64,000 nucleotides of DNA from Brevibacillus fluminis (GTDB lineage Bacteria; Bacillota; Bacilli; Brevibacillales; Brevibacillaceae), in the NCBI RefSeq assembly GCF_003710825.1, contig NZ_RHHQ01000008.1, positions 310,001-374,000 on the forward strand, written 5' to 3'. This document shows positions 7,889-17,298 of this stretch, in pieces; the stretch's first letter is position 1, and every line of letters starts with the position of its first letter. Both the position numbers and the translations under genes were made by a program. The notes under the pieces were generated by a model that made no database searches, was not told the origin of the DNA, and saw only the letters and a list, made by a program, of their open reading frames with translations.

Positions 7889-9625
7889 TTAAAGAGTTGC
7901 GTCCCAATAGCCACAAAACGGATCGATCGGGTTGATCCCCGTAAAGGCTGATTTGCCCAACAGCTTATCGACGATGGCCTGAATGACATATTCATTTCCG
8001 GACGAGTATCCATTGATAAATGTTTTGATCCTCGGCACATCCTGCAAATGATACGGGTTGGCGACAGAAATAAACATCGTGGGAATTTCCTCGATAAACC
8101 ACGGCATATCAAAGCCGAACGGATTTTGCCACTCCAGCCGAACGACGGTCTGGTTGCTGTACGTTTCCAGATTGGAAAAATAGATGATGAGATCATGCTT
8201 CTGCTTAAACGCTTCAGTCGATTCCATCCAATATTCGTCAATCTCATCGTAGCTCTTGTTCGTATTAAATTTTGTAATGATAAAACCTTCTTTTTCCAAG
8301 GCGCTGGCGAATGCTTGGCTGACTGGCTTTTTATGGGCAATCGCGCCTTCCGAGTTATCCCCTTTTACGAACAACAAAATTCGTTTATGGGAATCCAGTG
8401 TAAGCGGCAAAAGCTGCTGTGTATCCTTCACCAGCGTCACGGATTTGTCAGCGCATTCTTTCGCCCACAATTGGTGTTCTTCACACTGCAAGAGGTCCAA
8501 TGCCGAGGCACCCGGGACCAATGTCCCTGCCTTTTTTTGCTGGTGCAGCTTCAACGATGCCTTCGTCGCCAAAATTCTTCGGACGGCATCATCCAATCTT
8601 TCGGGGGAAATGATCCCTTTTTCAACGCCCTTCATCATGAAGGAGAAGTCTTCCTGCAAATTTTTCACGAAAAGAAACATATCGCATCCAGCGGCAATCG
8701 AGCCTGGAACCGTCTCCTCCCGTCTGCCTACCATCATCATGCCGCCCATGACAGAAGCATCTGTAACGATCATGCCGTTGAAGCCTAACTGGTTTCGCAG
8801 CAGCTGGTTCAACAATTCGGGGGCGAGCGAAGCGGGCAGAAGCGCTTCATTTTTTATGCCGTCCCGCAATTTTCGCGAGTATGCCGGCAGCATGATGTGC
8901 CCGGCCATCACGGTGTGCGCACCGGCTTCGATCATCCTCTCGTACACGTTCCCAAATGTTTCATCCCACTCCTCGCATGACAATGAATTAACCGTCGGAT
9001 GCAGGTGCTGATCGCGCGCATCAATGCCATCCCCGGGCCAGTGTTTGATGGAGACAGCCAATCCCACTTCGTGAATCCCTTTCATATAGGCCTGTGCCAT
9101 TCGGAGAACCCGCTTTGGATCGGAACCAAACGTGCGCGTATTGGTAATCGGGTTGACGTAATTCACATCAATATCGATGACAGGCGCAAACGCCCAATTG
9201 CAGCCGACAGCCCTTCCTTCTCTTCCTGCGACAATCCCCAATTTATAGGCCATGTCTTCATCGTCGGTAGCCGCCACCTGCATCTGCTTGCCAAAATAAG
9301 TGCCTTCCTGGGCAATGCCATTTCCGCCCGCTTCCAAATTGGCCGCAATCAACAGGGGTACCGAGGAATAATCCTGCAGATAACGGTGCGTTTTTTGGAG
9401 CTGTGCAGCGGCACCTGGTCTGTACATCACACCCCCGGGCTTGATTTCTTCCAGCAGTTTTTGCAGGTCTCTTTCGTCATGGACATCCCCGCCCTCCAGA
9501 CAAAAAAGCTGCCCGACTTTTTCTTCTACCTTCATATCCGCCAAGGTTTGCTCGACCCATTCGATGTCTTCCTCAGTTAAAAAATACGGATTTCCTTTAT
9601 AGTCGATCGGTCTCATCTGATCCAT
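7889..9625 (-). CDS. Glycoside hydrolase family 3, NagZ-like clade
   Basis: Retaining beta-glycosidase or beta-N-acetylglucosaminidase of 578 residues. The TIM barrel carries KHWPGDGIDARDQH near residue 194 (the Lys-His substrate-binding motif, with the Asp/His segment seen in NagZ-type enzymes) and the nucleophile Asp289 in MIVTDASVMGGM. A C-terminal alpha/beta sandwich domain follows. There is no signal peptide, so it acts in the cytoplasm on imported sugars. The start is set at 9625 because AAAGGTG lies 9 bases upstream; an open frame reaches 9655. The neighbouring symporter and pgmB fit use of a disaccharide. Exact sugar specificity cannot be told. Confidence 0.9.
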   Translation of the reverse strand: MDQMRPIDYKGNPYFLTEEDIEWVEQTLADMKVEEKVGQLFCLEGGDVHDERDLQKLLEEIKPGGVMYRPGAAAQLQKTHRYLQDYSSVPLLIAANLEAGGNGIAQEGTYFGKQMQVAATDDEDMAYKLGIVAGREGRAVGCNWAFAPVIDIDVNYVNPITNTRTFGSDPKRVLRMAQAYMKGIHEVGLAVSIKHWPGDGIDARDQHLHPTVNSLSCEEWDETFGNVYERMIEAGAHTVMAGHIMLPAYSRKLRDGIKNEALLPASLAPELLNQLLRNQLGFNGMIVTDASVMGGMMMVGRREETVPGSIAAGCDMFLFVKNLQEDFSFMMKGVEKGIISPERLDDAVRRILATKASLKLHQQKKAGTLVPGASALDLLQCEEHQLWAKECADKSVTLVKDTQQLLPLTLDSHKRILLFVKGDNSEGAIAHKKPVSQAFASALEKEGFIITKFNTNKSYDEIDEYWMESTEAFKQKHDLIIYFSNLETYSNQTVVRLEWQNPFGFDMPWFIEEIPTMFISVANPYHLQDVPRIKTFINGYSSGNEYVIQAIVDKLLGKSAFTGINPIDPFCGYWDATL

Positions 9626-9704
9626 TGTTTTCTTCACCTTTCTCTTTCCATTCACGCAATGTTTTCTTTATTCCGAAAAATCACCGCGCACGAACACGGC
9701 GTTC

Positions 9705-11078
9705 TTATTGATTCCTCGATTTCAGCTCCGTGAGAATTTGCTTGTATTTCTCCTCATTCAGCGTGTAGAACATGATAGCAATGACGGACAGAACCGAAAG
9801 TGCAGCTGGAATCAGCGTCATCATATTTCGTATGCCTTCCAATGCCTGCGGAGTTTGCGCCGCATCGGCCACATAGCCTGTGTTCGCCAAAATGACTGCC
9901 GCTACCGAGCTGCCAACTGCCATCGCCACCTTTTGCAAAAAGCTGAAAGAAGCGTACAAAATGCCTTCCGCACGAACACCTGACTTCCATTCCGCATACT
10001 CGATGGTATCTGCACACATCCCCCACCCGATCGCAATCGGAACCATGGAGAAGATGCTGGAAATGGTGTTGGAAATGAACACGATTTCAACATTGGATGG
10101 CCCGCCATAGTAGGAAATCGCAGAAGCGATGGCTGAGATGGCACCGCCAAAGATCGAGGCATTTCGTTTCCCCATTTTCTTGGAGAGATAGGGAGTAAAC
10201 ATTGGCCCGAGTATCGACGCAACGCTGGTAATCGTAAAGAACGGGGTAACCAATTCTTCCCTGCCGATGTAATACTTGAAATAATAGATGACCACTGCCA
10301 TCTGAATGCCGAAAGCGGCCAGCCCAAACATAAAAGAGAAGGAAACGGATAAAAACGGCTTGTTTTTAAAAATGGATCTGAGGATGTCAGCCAAACGATA
10401 TTTTTCCTCTTTGACGACCACCCTTTCCTTCGTCGTCATAAAGCACATCAAATAAAGAACGCCGCCCACAATGGAGAAGATGACCATCGTCCATTGCCAG
10501 CCTTTCGCCGGGTTTCCTCCTCCCAGCATGTCGACCAATGGCATCGTAAGCGCAGAGATGATCACACCGCCGAGCATCGCAAACACCATGCGTACGGATG
10601 ACAGTAAAGACCTCTCCTGAAAATCTTGCGTCATCCTCGCCGTGAGCGTTGAGTACGGGATGTTCACCAAGGAATAGGCCATTCCCAAAACAAAATAGGT
10701 GATGTAGGCATAGATGATTTTCCCCGTTTCATCTAAATCTGGGGTTGAAAAGCAGAGAATCCCGGAAATGATAAACGCAGGAGTGCCGTACAATAAATAG
10801 GGCCGGGCCTTTCCCCATCTGCTTTTCGTCTTGTCGATCAGCGAGCCGAGTACCAAATCAAAGATCGCGTCCCACACTTTCGTAACAAAAAAGAGCGTAG
10901 CGACGACTTCTGGACCGATTCCATAGACATCCGTATAAAAAAACATCAAAAAATTGGACGTCATCTGGAAGATTAAATTCGAAGACAAGTCCCCTACGCC
11001 ATATCCGATTCGCTCTAGCCATGACAATTTGGGGATGGCTCCCTGTGTATTCGCTGCTGCCTTTACATCAATTTCCAT
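9705..11078 (-). CDS. GPH-family (glycoside-pentoside-hexuronide) cation symporter
   Basis: Membrane sugar transporter of 457 residues with about 12 hydrophobic segments. The N-terminus (ERIGYGVGDLSSNLIF) and the KVWDAIFDLVLGSLIDKTKSRWGKARPYLL segment (quoted in parts: DAIFDLVLGSLIDKT and RWGKARPYLL) are characteristic of the MelB/XynP group. The frame extends upstream to 11180, but GAGGTGGAG directly before the ATG at 11078 fixes the start. It sits between the GH3 enzyme and the secreted phosphatase, in one operon, and probably imports the glycoside that the GH3 enzyme splits. Coupling ion and sugar are not determined. Confidence 0.92.
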   Translation of the reverse strand: MEIDVKAAANTQGAIPKLSWLERIGYGVGDLSSNLIFQMTSNFLMFFYTDVYGIGPEVVATLFFVTKVWDAIFDLVLGSLIDKTKSRWGKARPYLLYGTPAFIISGILCFSTPDLDETGKIIYAYITYFVLGMAYSLVNIPYSTLTARMTQDFQERSLLSSVRMVFAMLGGVIISALTMPLVDMLGGGNPAKGWQWTMVIFSIVGGVLYLMCFMTTKERVVVKEEKYRLADILRSIFKNKPFLSVSFSFMFGLAAFGIQMAVVIYYFKYYIGREELVTPFFTITSVASILGPMFTPYLSKKMGKRNASIFGGAISAIASAISYYGGPSNVEIVFISNTISSIFSMVPIAIGWGMCADTIEYAEWKSGVRAEGILYASFSFLQKVAMAVGSSVAAVILANTGYVADAAQTPQALEGIRNMMTLIPAALSVLSVIAIMFYTLNEEKYKQILTELKSRNQ

Positions 11079-11104
11079 TGCTCCACCTCTTTCCTCTGAC
11101 AAGA

Positions 11105-11833
11105 TTATTTTTGTTGTTCGCCTTTTTTGATATAGCTTTCGTCCCCGACCTTCAGCACTTTCAACGCCCCGTCTTTCCATTCCACGGTCGTTACGCTTCC
11201 GTTTGGCAATGGTCCATCGATGCTGATGCTTCTGGGATCAAGATGGTAAATGAAGTTCATAGTCGCCAGTCCATGTGTAACGACGAGCACATTGCCACCT
11301 TTTGCTTTATTCTCGCGTATGATCCGCTCGACCGCTGTTTGGGTGCGTTTCAGCAGCTCTGGAATGCTCTCTCCACCGACAGGGCTTTTGAAGCTTGGAT
11401 CAAACTCCCAAATGGCTGGGTATTGTTCCATGATTTTTTCGGCGCTTTCCGCTTCCCATTCGCCAAAATTCATTTCCCGCAAATTTTTGTCCGTGATGAG
11501 CGGCACAGACCTTCCGTCCAAAAGGTACTGTGCCGTATCAATCGCCCGTTCGCTCGTGCTGCTGTATGCGGCGACGAAGGAGATGTCTGCCAGCCCTTTG
11601 CCCAAATGAATGGCGGTTTCCTTTCCCTTTTCCGTTAAAGGCGAATCTGACCATCCCTGCATGCGCCCCTGCTTGTTGAAAAGCGTTTCACCATGCCGCG
11701 CAAAATAAAGCGTGAGCGGTTTGTCCCCTTGCTGCCCTTCTTCGGATTGCCCGCCTGTACTGCTTGCTTGGCTGCAGCCTGCCACTACCATGACAATCGC
11801 AAGCAGCAGTCCTGCCCATTTCTTTCTCTTCAA
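11105..11833 (-). CDS. Lipoprotein histidine phosphatase (phosphoglycerate mutase-like)
   Basis: Surface-anchored phosphatase of 242 residues. I place the start at a TTG (11833) with GAAGGGGG 7 bases upstream, giving a classical lipoprotein signal KRKKWAGLLLAIVMVVAGC with Cys20 as the lipidated residue. The mature part has the histidine phosphatase signature FARHGETLFNKQGRMQGW (catalytic His47) and the second histidine in VLVVTHGLATMNF. It is the first gene of the GPH-GH3-pgmB operon. An extracellular sugar-phosphate or similar ester is a reasonable substrate, but this is inference. A cre-like palindrome overlaps the start of its transcript. Confidence 0.87.
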   Translation of the reverse strand: MKRKKWAGLLLAIVMVVAGCSQASSTGGQSEEGQQGDKPLTLYFARHGETLFNKQGRMQGWSDSPLTEKGKETAIHLGKGLADISFVAAYSSTSERAIDTAQYLLDGRSVPLITDKNLREMNFGEWEAESAEKIMEQYPAIWEFDPSFKSPVGGESIPELLKRTQTAVERIIRENKAKGGNVLVVTHGLATMNFIYHLDPRSISIDGPLPNGSVTTVEWKDGALKVLKVGDESYIKKGEQQK

Positions 11834-11857
11834 AACGATTCCCCCTTCCGGCTCGTA

Positions 11858-11871
11858 TGCAAGCGTTTGCA
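11858..11871. promoter_or_regulatory. CcpA/LacI-type operator (cre-like palindrome)
   Basis: TGCAAGCGTTTGCA is a perfect 14-base palindrome apart from the central GCGT region and resembles the CcpA cre consensus. It lies just downstream of the -10 box of the phosphatase operon, a position that would block transcription, as expected for catabolite repression of a sugar operon. Confidence 0.55.
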
Positions 11872-11876
11872 ACTTG

Positions 11877-11943
11877 ATTGTATAAAATTCGCCTGGCTTG
11901 CTCATTGACTATGTTGCTGTCTTTTATAGGGGTTATTTGCGGG
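11877..11943 (-). promoter_or_regulatory. Promoter A with shared 43-bp element
   Basis: The minus strand has an ATACAAT -10 box (11877-11883), then 17 bases, then a 43-bp element (11901-11943) that matches 17169-17211 in about 35 of 43 positions. The same 17-base gap to the same ATACAAT box occurs at both sites. The element covers the -35 region and beyond, where an AraC-type activator would bind. Confidence 0.6.
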
Positions 11944-11956
11944 TTTGCCAACCAGC

Positions 11957-11992
11957 CGAAAAAAAACAAGCTTCGGTTTCACTCCCGAAGCT
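11957..11992 (-). terminator. Terminator after the AraC-GH39 gene
   Basis: Arms AGCTTCGG (11969-11976) and CCGAAGCT (11985-11992) form a perfect 8-base stem followed on the minus strand by eight T within ten bases. Confidence 0.85.
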
Positions 11993-12017
11993 CGTGCCCG
12001 CCATCCATTCTCAACTT

Positions 12018-14534
12018 TTATATCACTTGTTCCAAAACGATTAATTCGACACCGTGTGCAGGGAGTTGAACGATCGTCTCAAATTCCTCGGAGTCGTGCA
12101 AAACAACCATGTTCATCTGCGGATATGCTTTTTTCTTGAGATAGGAAACAAACTCCCCGGTCAACTCTGCTGGCGCACCCATGCGAACCCATTCATCAAA
12201 GGCAGATCCATGCTCCCGATTCAATACGTATGTCGTAACCCGATACGTCCCTTGAAGCCCCTTCAATCGGATTTTGATCCTCTTTGGCGGGCATTCTTCA
12301 TACACCGAATATCGTTCAGTTTGGCTTAAGCCTGTTTGGTCACCGTTGCGGAAAAAATAATCAAAGTATACATAGTGATAGGCCAAAATCTGGATATCGC
12401 CATTCCGCTTCGTGACAATATAATCCTCGCCTTGCTCCAACAGCTCTTCGCCCAGTTTGGATAAGAGATAGTAAGCAAAATACGATGATTTCTTGATGCC
12501 ATCGTGATTCATCAAACCGAAGCCGCCGTGGAAAGGACTCAAGCCGGCTTTAAACTCTTCAAAAATATCGGAACAAGTCCAATAGCCCAACGAATCGACC
12601 GCATCCACCGACTTCAAAACGTTGCTGATGATGAAAGGTGCCATAAATGCCGTATCTTGAATCAGATTCCGACTGGAATGGGAAACGTTCCATTCCGTCG
12701 TGTGCAGCTCCAATGTTTTGGCTGACGAAGCTCCGATTGTCTCCTTCATCCGTTTCGCCAGCTCACTGGTATGGTGTCGGCCGCAATAGTGCGAACCGTA
12801 GGAATCCCGCATCATCTCATCAAACATGCCTGACGTTTCGATGATACCGTCTTCCCTATCATCGTGCTCGCAATAAATATGGTACGAGATGAAATCCAAT
12901 GGGACCTGATGGGAATCGCAGTGGTGCAAAAAATCCTTCATCCATCCCAGCTGCGAGGGAAAGGCGATCCCAGGCCCCCCTACCCGAAATTGTGTCGAGA
13001 TCGCATGAATGGCCGTTGCCGTTTGTTTGTAAAGCTCAAAGTACTCCTCCTTGCTGCCCCCCCAAAAGATCCCTTCATAGTCGGGTTCATTCCAAACCTC
13101 GAAATACCAGCTCCGCACTTCTTTCATCCCGTACCGATTCACACAATGTTTGATCAGTGCGGTTACCAGTGCTGTCCATTGCTGCATATCCGCAGGGGGA
13201 GAAATGTTTCCTCTCCACCAAAAAACCGTTTCATCGCTCTTTTTCAATTCGGAAGGCATGAAGCTCAGCTCCAAAAAGGGCTTCATGCCGATTTCCTGCA
13301 AAAAATCAAACAATTGATCGACGTATGTCCAATTGTAGACGATTTCCCCTTGCGCATTGCGGTTGCATACCATCATGTCATCGTTGAAGATGCCATGGAA
13401 CCGAACATACTCGAAACCGATCTCCTTTTGGATCTCCCGAAGCTGGTTGCGCAGATTTTCACGCATCCCTTCAGCAGCCCGGCCAAACGTGACAAGCTTT
13501 CTCCAATAATGCGCAAAAGGCTTGCCCTCTAACTTCAGGTGGACGACAACGCTTTTCTCTTCCGGGGGCAAAGAGGCATGGAACGGCCCTTCCACCTCCA
13601 TTTGCTGGTACGCGAACAAGTTTTCAAAGATCGCCGTATGCTCGATATCCAGATACCCTTTTCGCGGAGGCGCCCCCTCCTCCTGATGGTGCGCTTTCTC
13701 GCTGTGCAGTTGTTTATATTCAAGCGGTTTGCATTTGTATTTCTTCTTAAAGTGCTTGTAAAAAAGCTTGCTGTCGGAAAAACCGCAGTTCGCGGCGATT
13801 TCCGTGATCGTTTTGTCGCTGTGAAGCAATAACTCCACTGACATTTGCAATCTTTTTTGGACCACATACTCTTGAAAGGATATGCCCACATGATCTTTGA
13901 AAAAATGAGACAAATAATAAACGCTCAAATATTCCTGGTTCGAGATTTCCTGCAACGATATTTTTTGCGCATAATGTTCATCGACATACTTGATGATGCG
14001 ATCCAATCGCTCGAGATTTTTCTTGCGGCTCTTCACATTGCCGTCATCAATGAATGTAGGATTGAAATACTGAACCAAGTGCTGCAGTAGAGAATTGACC
14101 AGAATGACAAGCTGAAAGGGCGTTCCCTCGATCTTTTTGTTCAATACCCACATCATGTTGGCCAAATAGTGCCTGATTTTGTCAAAACGCTCTTGGTTGT
14201 GATCATCGATAAGAAACGATTTGACGTCAAACGCCATTTTTCCGAGTTCCGGATAATATGAGCTGCAAAACTTGGAATTGATTTGAAATGCTAGTAAAAG
14301 ATTATCTTCTCCCGTTTGATACGTGCTGTGCACTTCATTGCGATTGATTAATAGAATGTCCTTCTCCTTGAGCACGTAATGATCTTGTCCCACCTTCATG
14401 CTGACAGTCCCCTTCAGGACAAAAATAATCTCCAATTCATTATGCCAGTGAAGTTCGACTTCGTTTACGCGATGAACAAAAATCCGGACGGGGAGACCGA
14501 CTTGATACTCAATCAGTTCATAATTGCCCTGCAT
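12018..14534 (-). CDS. AraC-family regulator fused to a GH39 glycosidase-like domain
   Basis: Fusion protein of 838 residues. Residues 1-150 are an AraC-type cupin sensor (HWHNELEIIFVLKG). About 180-285 are two helix-turn-helix units (ISLQEISNQEYLSVYYLSHF, ITEIAANCGFSDSKLFYKHF). About 310-838 are a family 39 glycosidase-like barrel. Both catalytic glutamates of GH39 appear intact: Glu483 in FEVWNEPDYEG (acid/base) and Glu614 in LHTTEWNVS (nucleophile). There is no signal peptide, so the enzyme domain is in the cytoplasm and may act as a sugar sensor, an enzyme, or both. GGAGGG lies 5 bases before the ATG. It is the last gene of the pgi-esterase unit and is a good candidate to control promoters A and B. 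Confidence 0.9.
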   Translation of the reverse strand: MQGNYELIEYQVGLPVRIFVHRVNEVELHWHNELEIIFVLKGTVSMKVGQDHYVLKEKDILLINRNEVHSTYQTGEDNLLLAFQINSKFCSSYYPELGKMAFDVKSFLIDDHNQERFDKIRHYLANMMWVLNKKIEGTPFQLVILVNSLLQHLVQYFNPTFIDDGNVKSRKKNLERLDRIIKYVDEHYAQKISLQEISNQEYLSVYYLSHFFKDHVGISFQEYVVQKRLQMSVELLLHSDKTITEIAANCGFSDSKLFYKHFKKKYKCKPLEYKQLHSEKAHHQEEGAPPRKGYLDIEHTAIFENLFAYQQMEVEGPFHASLPPEEKSVVVHLKLEGKPFAHYWRKLVTFGRAAEGMRENLRNQLREIQKEIGFEYVRFHGIFNDDMMVCNRNAQGEIVYNWTYVDQLFDFLQEIGMKPFLELSFMPSELKKSDETVFWWRGNISPPADMQQWTALVTALIKHCVNRYGMKEVRSWYFEVWNEPDYEGIFWGGSKEEYFELYKQTATAIHAISTQFRVGGPGIAFPSQLGWMKDFLHHCDSHQVPLDFISYHIYCEHDDREDGIIETSGMFDEMMRDSYGSHYCGRHHTSELAKRMKETIGASSAKTLELHTTEWNVSHSSRNLIQDTAFMAPFIISNVLKSVDAVDSLGYWTCSDIFEEFKAGLSPFHGGFGLMNHDGIKKSSYFAYYLLSKLGEELLEQGEDYIVTKRNGDIQILAYHYVYFDYFFRNGDQTGLSQTERYSVYEECPPKRIKIRLKGLQGTYRVTTYVLNREHGSAFDEWVRMGAPAELTGEFVSYLKKKAYPQMNMVVLHDSEEFETIVQLPAHGVELIVLEQVI

Positions 14535-14563
14535 TCAATCCCTCCATGCAACGATGACTTCGC

Positions 14564-15688
14564 TTAGGAAAAGCGCCTTTTGATTTCGAGCGCGATTTCG
14601 CCCATGCAATCCTCTGCCTGCGGGTAAATTCCTAGCTTATCAATAAATGCATGATCCATGCCATTGTACTGAATGAGTTTGGTTCGGACACCGGAGCGGG
14701 ACAGCTTTCTTGCATAGGCTTCGCATTCCAGCCGTAAATAGTCGAACTCCGCCGTGATGATCAGCGTTTCCGGCATACCGCTTAGATCGTCCGCTATCAG
14801 CGGGGACACATGGGGATTCGTGACTTCGGTCTTGCTTTGCAAATAAAGCTTTTCCAGCCACTCGCCGGACTGGCCGATTTCGCCGATTGCTGATCTGATC
14901 AGGTCCCGGTGATTGCTGATTTGGTAGTGCTCGATGTCCCAGCGAAAATCGTCCGTTTCGATTTTTCCCATATTGACGGTTGGATAAATTAACGCCTGAT
15001 ACTTGATGATGCCAGCTCCTGCATCCCTGTCCATCATGGCGCAAACCGTAGCCAGGTTGCCGCCCGCGCTATCCCCGCAAACCGCAATTTGACTAGGATT
15101 GACCTGTATCTCTTGGGCATGCTGATGCACCCACTGTACGGTATCATAACAATCCATCAGCCCACTCGGGAATGGATGCTCCGGGGCAAGCCGGTAATCG
15201 ACGGAGATGACGACGGCACCGGCTTTTTCAGCCAGCGCTTTGCATGGATTTTCTACCGTATCGACCGATCCGCCGATAAAACCGCCGCCATGGTAAAAGA
15301 GGATCGCCGGAACGCTTTCGTTTGCCCTTGTTTCCGGTCGATAGATCCGCAGGGATATCAGCCCATTGCTCCCGCTTATCGTTCTGTATGTGGTTTGGAT
15401 GTTTGTACGGGTCAGATCCTTGTTTTTCCACCCCATCATGGCACGAAATTCTTCGAGGGGAAATTCCTGGTTTTCCAAATCGATTTGCTCTATCGCGTTT
15501 TCCCCTTTAACAGATTGATGCATGATCGCCTGTTCGCTGCGAATTTGAAAAACTCGAGGGTCGAGCTCGCCTTCTGCATCCGAATCTGGGATTTTTTTGA
15601 CGATCCCCTCCAAACCTTCCTGCTGCTTGACGATGGTTCGTTCGCTCAAACGCGAAACCAGCTTTTGATACATCTCTTGATGATCCAT
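14564..15688 (-). CDS. Alpha/beta hydrolase esterase, HSL (GDXG) family
   Basis: Cytoplasmic esterase of 374 residues. It has the oxyanion motif FYHGGGFIGGS, the nucleophile elbow CGDSAGGNLA, TAEFDYLRLECEAYA (acid) and GMDHAF (catalytic histidine). This places it in the hormone-sensitive lipase group of carboxylesterases. ATG at 15688 is preceded by AGGGGTG at 8 bases, which I prefer to the GTG at 15697. It lies between pgi and the AraC-GH39 gene, with 29 bp to the latter. Given the sugar genes around it, de-esterification of an acylated sugar is a possible job, but that is inference. Confidence 0.9.
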   Translation of the reverse strand: MDHQEMYQKLVSRLSERTIVKQQEGLEGIVKKIPDSDAEGELDPRVFQIRSEQAIMHQSVKGENAIEQIDLENQEFPLEEFRAMMGWKNKDLTRTNIQTTYRTISGSNGLISLRIYRPETRANESVPAILFYHGGGFIGGSVDTVENPCKALAEKAGAVVISVDYRLAPEHPFPSGLMDCYDTVQWVHQHAQEIQVNPSQIAVCGDSAGGNLATVCAMMDRDAGAGIIKYQALIYPTVNMGKIETDDFRWDIEHYQISNHRDLIRSAIGEIGQSGEWLEKLYLQSKTEVTNPHVSPLIADDLSGMPETLIITAEFDYLRLECEAYARKLSRSGVRTKLIQYNGMDHAFIDKLGIYPQAEDCMGEIALEIKRRFS

Positions 15689-15749
15689 GAACCGCACACC
15701 CCTATCTTAGTGAAAGTATGGAACATTCTATCAATTCCATTCAAAATCT

Positions 15750-15778
15750 CATGCTGTCTCGAAACGAGTCACAGCATG
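15750..15778 (-). other. Hairpin at the pgi stop codon
   Basis: Arms CATGCTGT (15750-15757) and ACAGCATG (15771-15778) with inner CTCG/CGAG pairing enclose the pgi stop. Only a short T run follows on the minus strand, so this may be a partial terminator or an mRNA processing or stabilising element between pgi and the esterase. Confidence 0.5.
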
Positions 15779-17106
15779 AAGCGCTTCTCCAGCAGAAGCC
15801 GTTCTTTCTCAAAACCAGGTTTTCCGAGCAAGGCAAACATGTTTCGTTTGTAGGCTTCCACGCCCGGCTGATCAAACGGATTTACCCCGAGCAAGTAGCC
15901 ACTTATTCCGCATGCCTTTTCAAAAAAGATCACCAGTTCACCAAATGTATATTCGTTCAGCTCGTCCATCTTAATGACGAGGTTGGGAACTCCTCCATCG
16001 ACATGTGCCAGCAGCGTGCCTTGAAAGGCTTTTTGATTGACCTCGTCCATCGTCCGGCCTGCCAAAAAATTCAACCCGTCTGCATTCTCAGGCTCCGGTT
16101 GGATGGTCAGCCGAATGGGTGGGTTCTTGAGCAGCAGCACTGTTTCGATGAGATCACGCCGACCTTCCTGAACATATTGACCCATGGAATGCAAATCGGT
16201 TGAATAATCGACAGAGGCTGGAAAGAGGCCTTTCTGGTTTTTGCCTTCGCTTTCGCCAAACAACTGCTTCCACCATTCCGACACGTAGTGCAGGGAAGGT
16301 TCATAGGAAACGAGCAATTCAATCGTTTTTCCCTTGCGATAGAGAGCGTTTCGTACTGCAGCGTATTGATAGCTTTCATTCTTCCACATGTCTGGATTGC
16401 GATAGGCAAGCGATGCCTCACGAGCTCCCTGCATCATCCTGTCGATGTCCAAACCAGCCACCGCCATCGGCAAAAGACCTACCGCCGTTAAGACGGAAAA
16501 CCTGCCCCCTACATTATCCGGAATCACGAAGGTTTCATAGCCTTCCACATCAGCCAGCTTTTTTAACGCCCCTTTTTCTTGATCGGTTGTCGCATAAATG
16601 CGTTTTCGGGCGCCTTCCTTCCCGTATTTCTTTTCCATGTATTCTCGGAAAAACCGGAACGCGATCGCCGGTTCCGTCGTGGTTCCCGATTTCGAAATGA
16701 CATTGACGGAAATATCTTTTCCGTCCAACACATCCAGCAAATGGGATAAATAGGTCGAGCTCATGTTTTGGCCAGCGAAATACACGTGTGTCAAATGATT
16801 CTGTTGATTATGAAACGAATGCGATAATGCCTCGATCGCCGCCCTCGCCCCCAGATAGGAGCCCCCGATGCCAATGACAACAAGTGCCTGCGAATCCTTT
16901 CGAATGCGTTCCGCCGCTTTTTTGATCCGCTCCAGTTCGTTTTTTTCACAATCGAACGGCCATGTGACCCACCCCAAGAAATCGGAGCCAGGCCCTTGTT
17001 TTTCGTGAATCAGGTCGTGGGCGACTGTTACGAATTTTTGCAGGTGATCGATTTCACTTTTCGCCATAAAGGATAACGCATGGGAAAAATCAAATGATAG
17101 CGCCAT
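15769..17106 (-). CDS. pgi: Glucose-6-phosphate isomerase
   Basis: Interconverts glucose-6-phosphate and fructose-6-phosphate in glycolysis. It has 445 residues, the usual length in Firmicutes. Recognisable segments are [35 protein letters not shown] (sugar-phosphate binding), [16 protein letters not shown] and [18 protein letters not shown] near the C-terminus. A strong GGGAGG precedes the ATG. It is the first gene of the unit headed by promoter B, so a central glycolytic enzyme is co-transcribed with an esterase and a specialised AraC-GH39 regulator. This may be an extra copy rather than the housekeeping pgi; that needs the rest of the genome. Confidence 0.95.
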   Translation of the reverse strand: MALSFDFSHALSFMAKSEIDHLQKFVTVAHDLIHEKQGPGSDFLGWVTWPFDCEKNELERIKKAAERIRKDSQALVVIGIGGSYLGARAAIEALSHSFHNQQNHLTHVYFAGQNMSSTYLSHLLDVLDGKDISVNVISKSGTTTEPAIAFRFFREYMEKKYGKEGARKRIYATTDQEKGALKKLADVEGYETFVIPDNVGGRFSVLTAVGLLPMAVAGLDIDRMMQGAREASLAYRNPDMWKNESYQYAAVRNALYRKGKTIELLVSYEPSLHYVSEWWKQLFGESEGKNQKGLFPASVDYSTDLHSMGQYVQEGRRDLIETVLLLKNPPIRLTIQPEPENADGLNFLAGRTMDEVNQKAFQGTLLAHVDGGVPNLVIKMDELNEYTFGELVIFFEKACGISGYLLGVNPFDQPGVEAYKRNMFALLGKPGFEKERLLLEKRFML

Positions 17107-17144
17107 CTTACGTTCCCTCCCGTCAGTTGTGTCTTTCGCTCTAC

Positions 17145-17211
17145 ATTGTATGGGATGAAACTGCCGCTCTCATTGACTTTGTTGCTGTTTTTGATGGGTG
17201 TTTTTTGCGTT
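17145..17211 (-). promoter_or_regulatory. Promoter B with shared 43-bp element
   Basis: Upstream of pgi the minus strand shows ATACAAT (17145-17151), a 17-base gap, and an element at 17169-17211 nearly identical to that at 11901-11943. The sequences between element and -10 box differ, so the match is not a simple recent duplication of the whole region. Confidence 0.6.
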
Positions 17212-17243
17212 TTCGTGACACGCGCTCAAGGAAAAAGCGTATG

Positions 17244-17278
17244 AAAAAAGAGAGGAAATGACGGTCCATTCCCTCTCT
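17244..17278 (-). terminator. Terminator of the YtcJ-1 operon
   Basis: A 12-base stem (AGAGAGG core arms at 17267-17278 and 17249-17260, one wobble pair) with a six-base loop, followed by TTTTTT on the minus strand. Confidence 0.85.
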
Positions 17279-17298
17279 AGCAAAACAACTGCTTCTAC

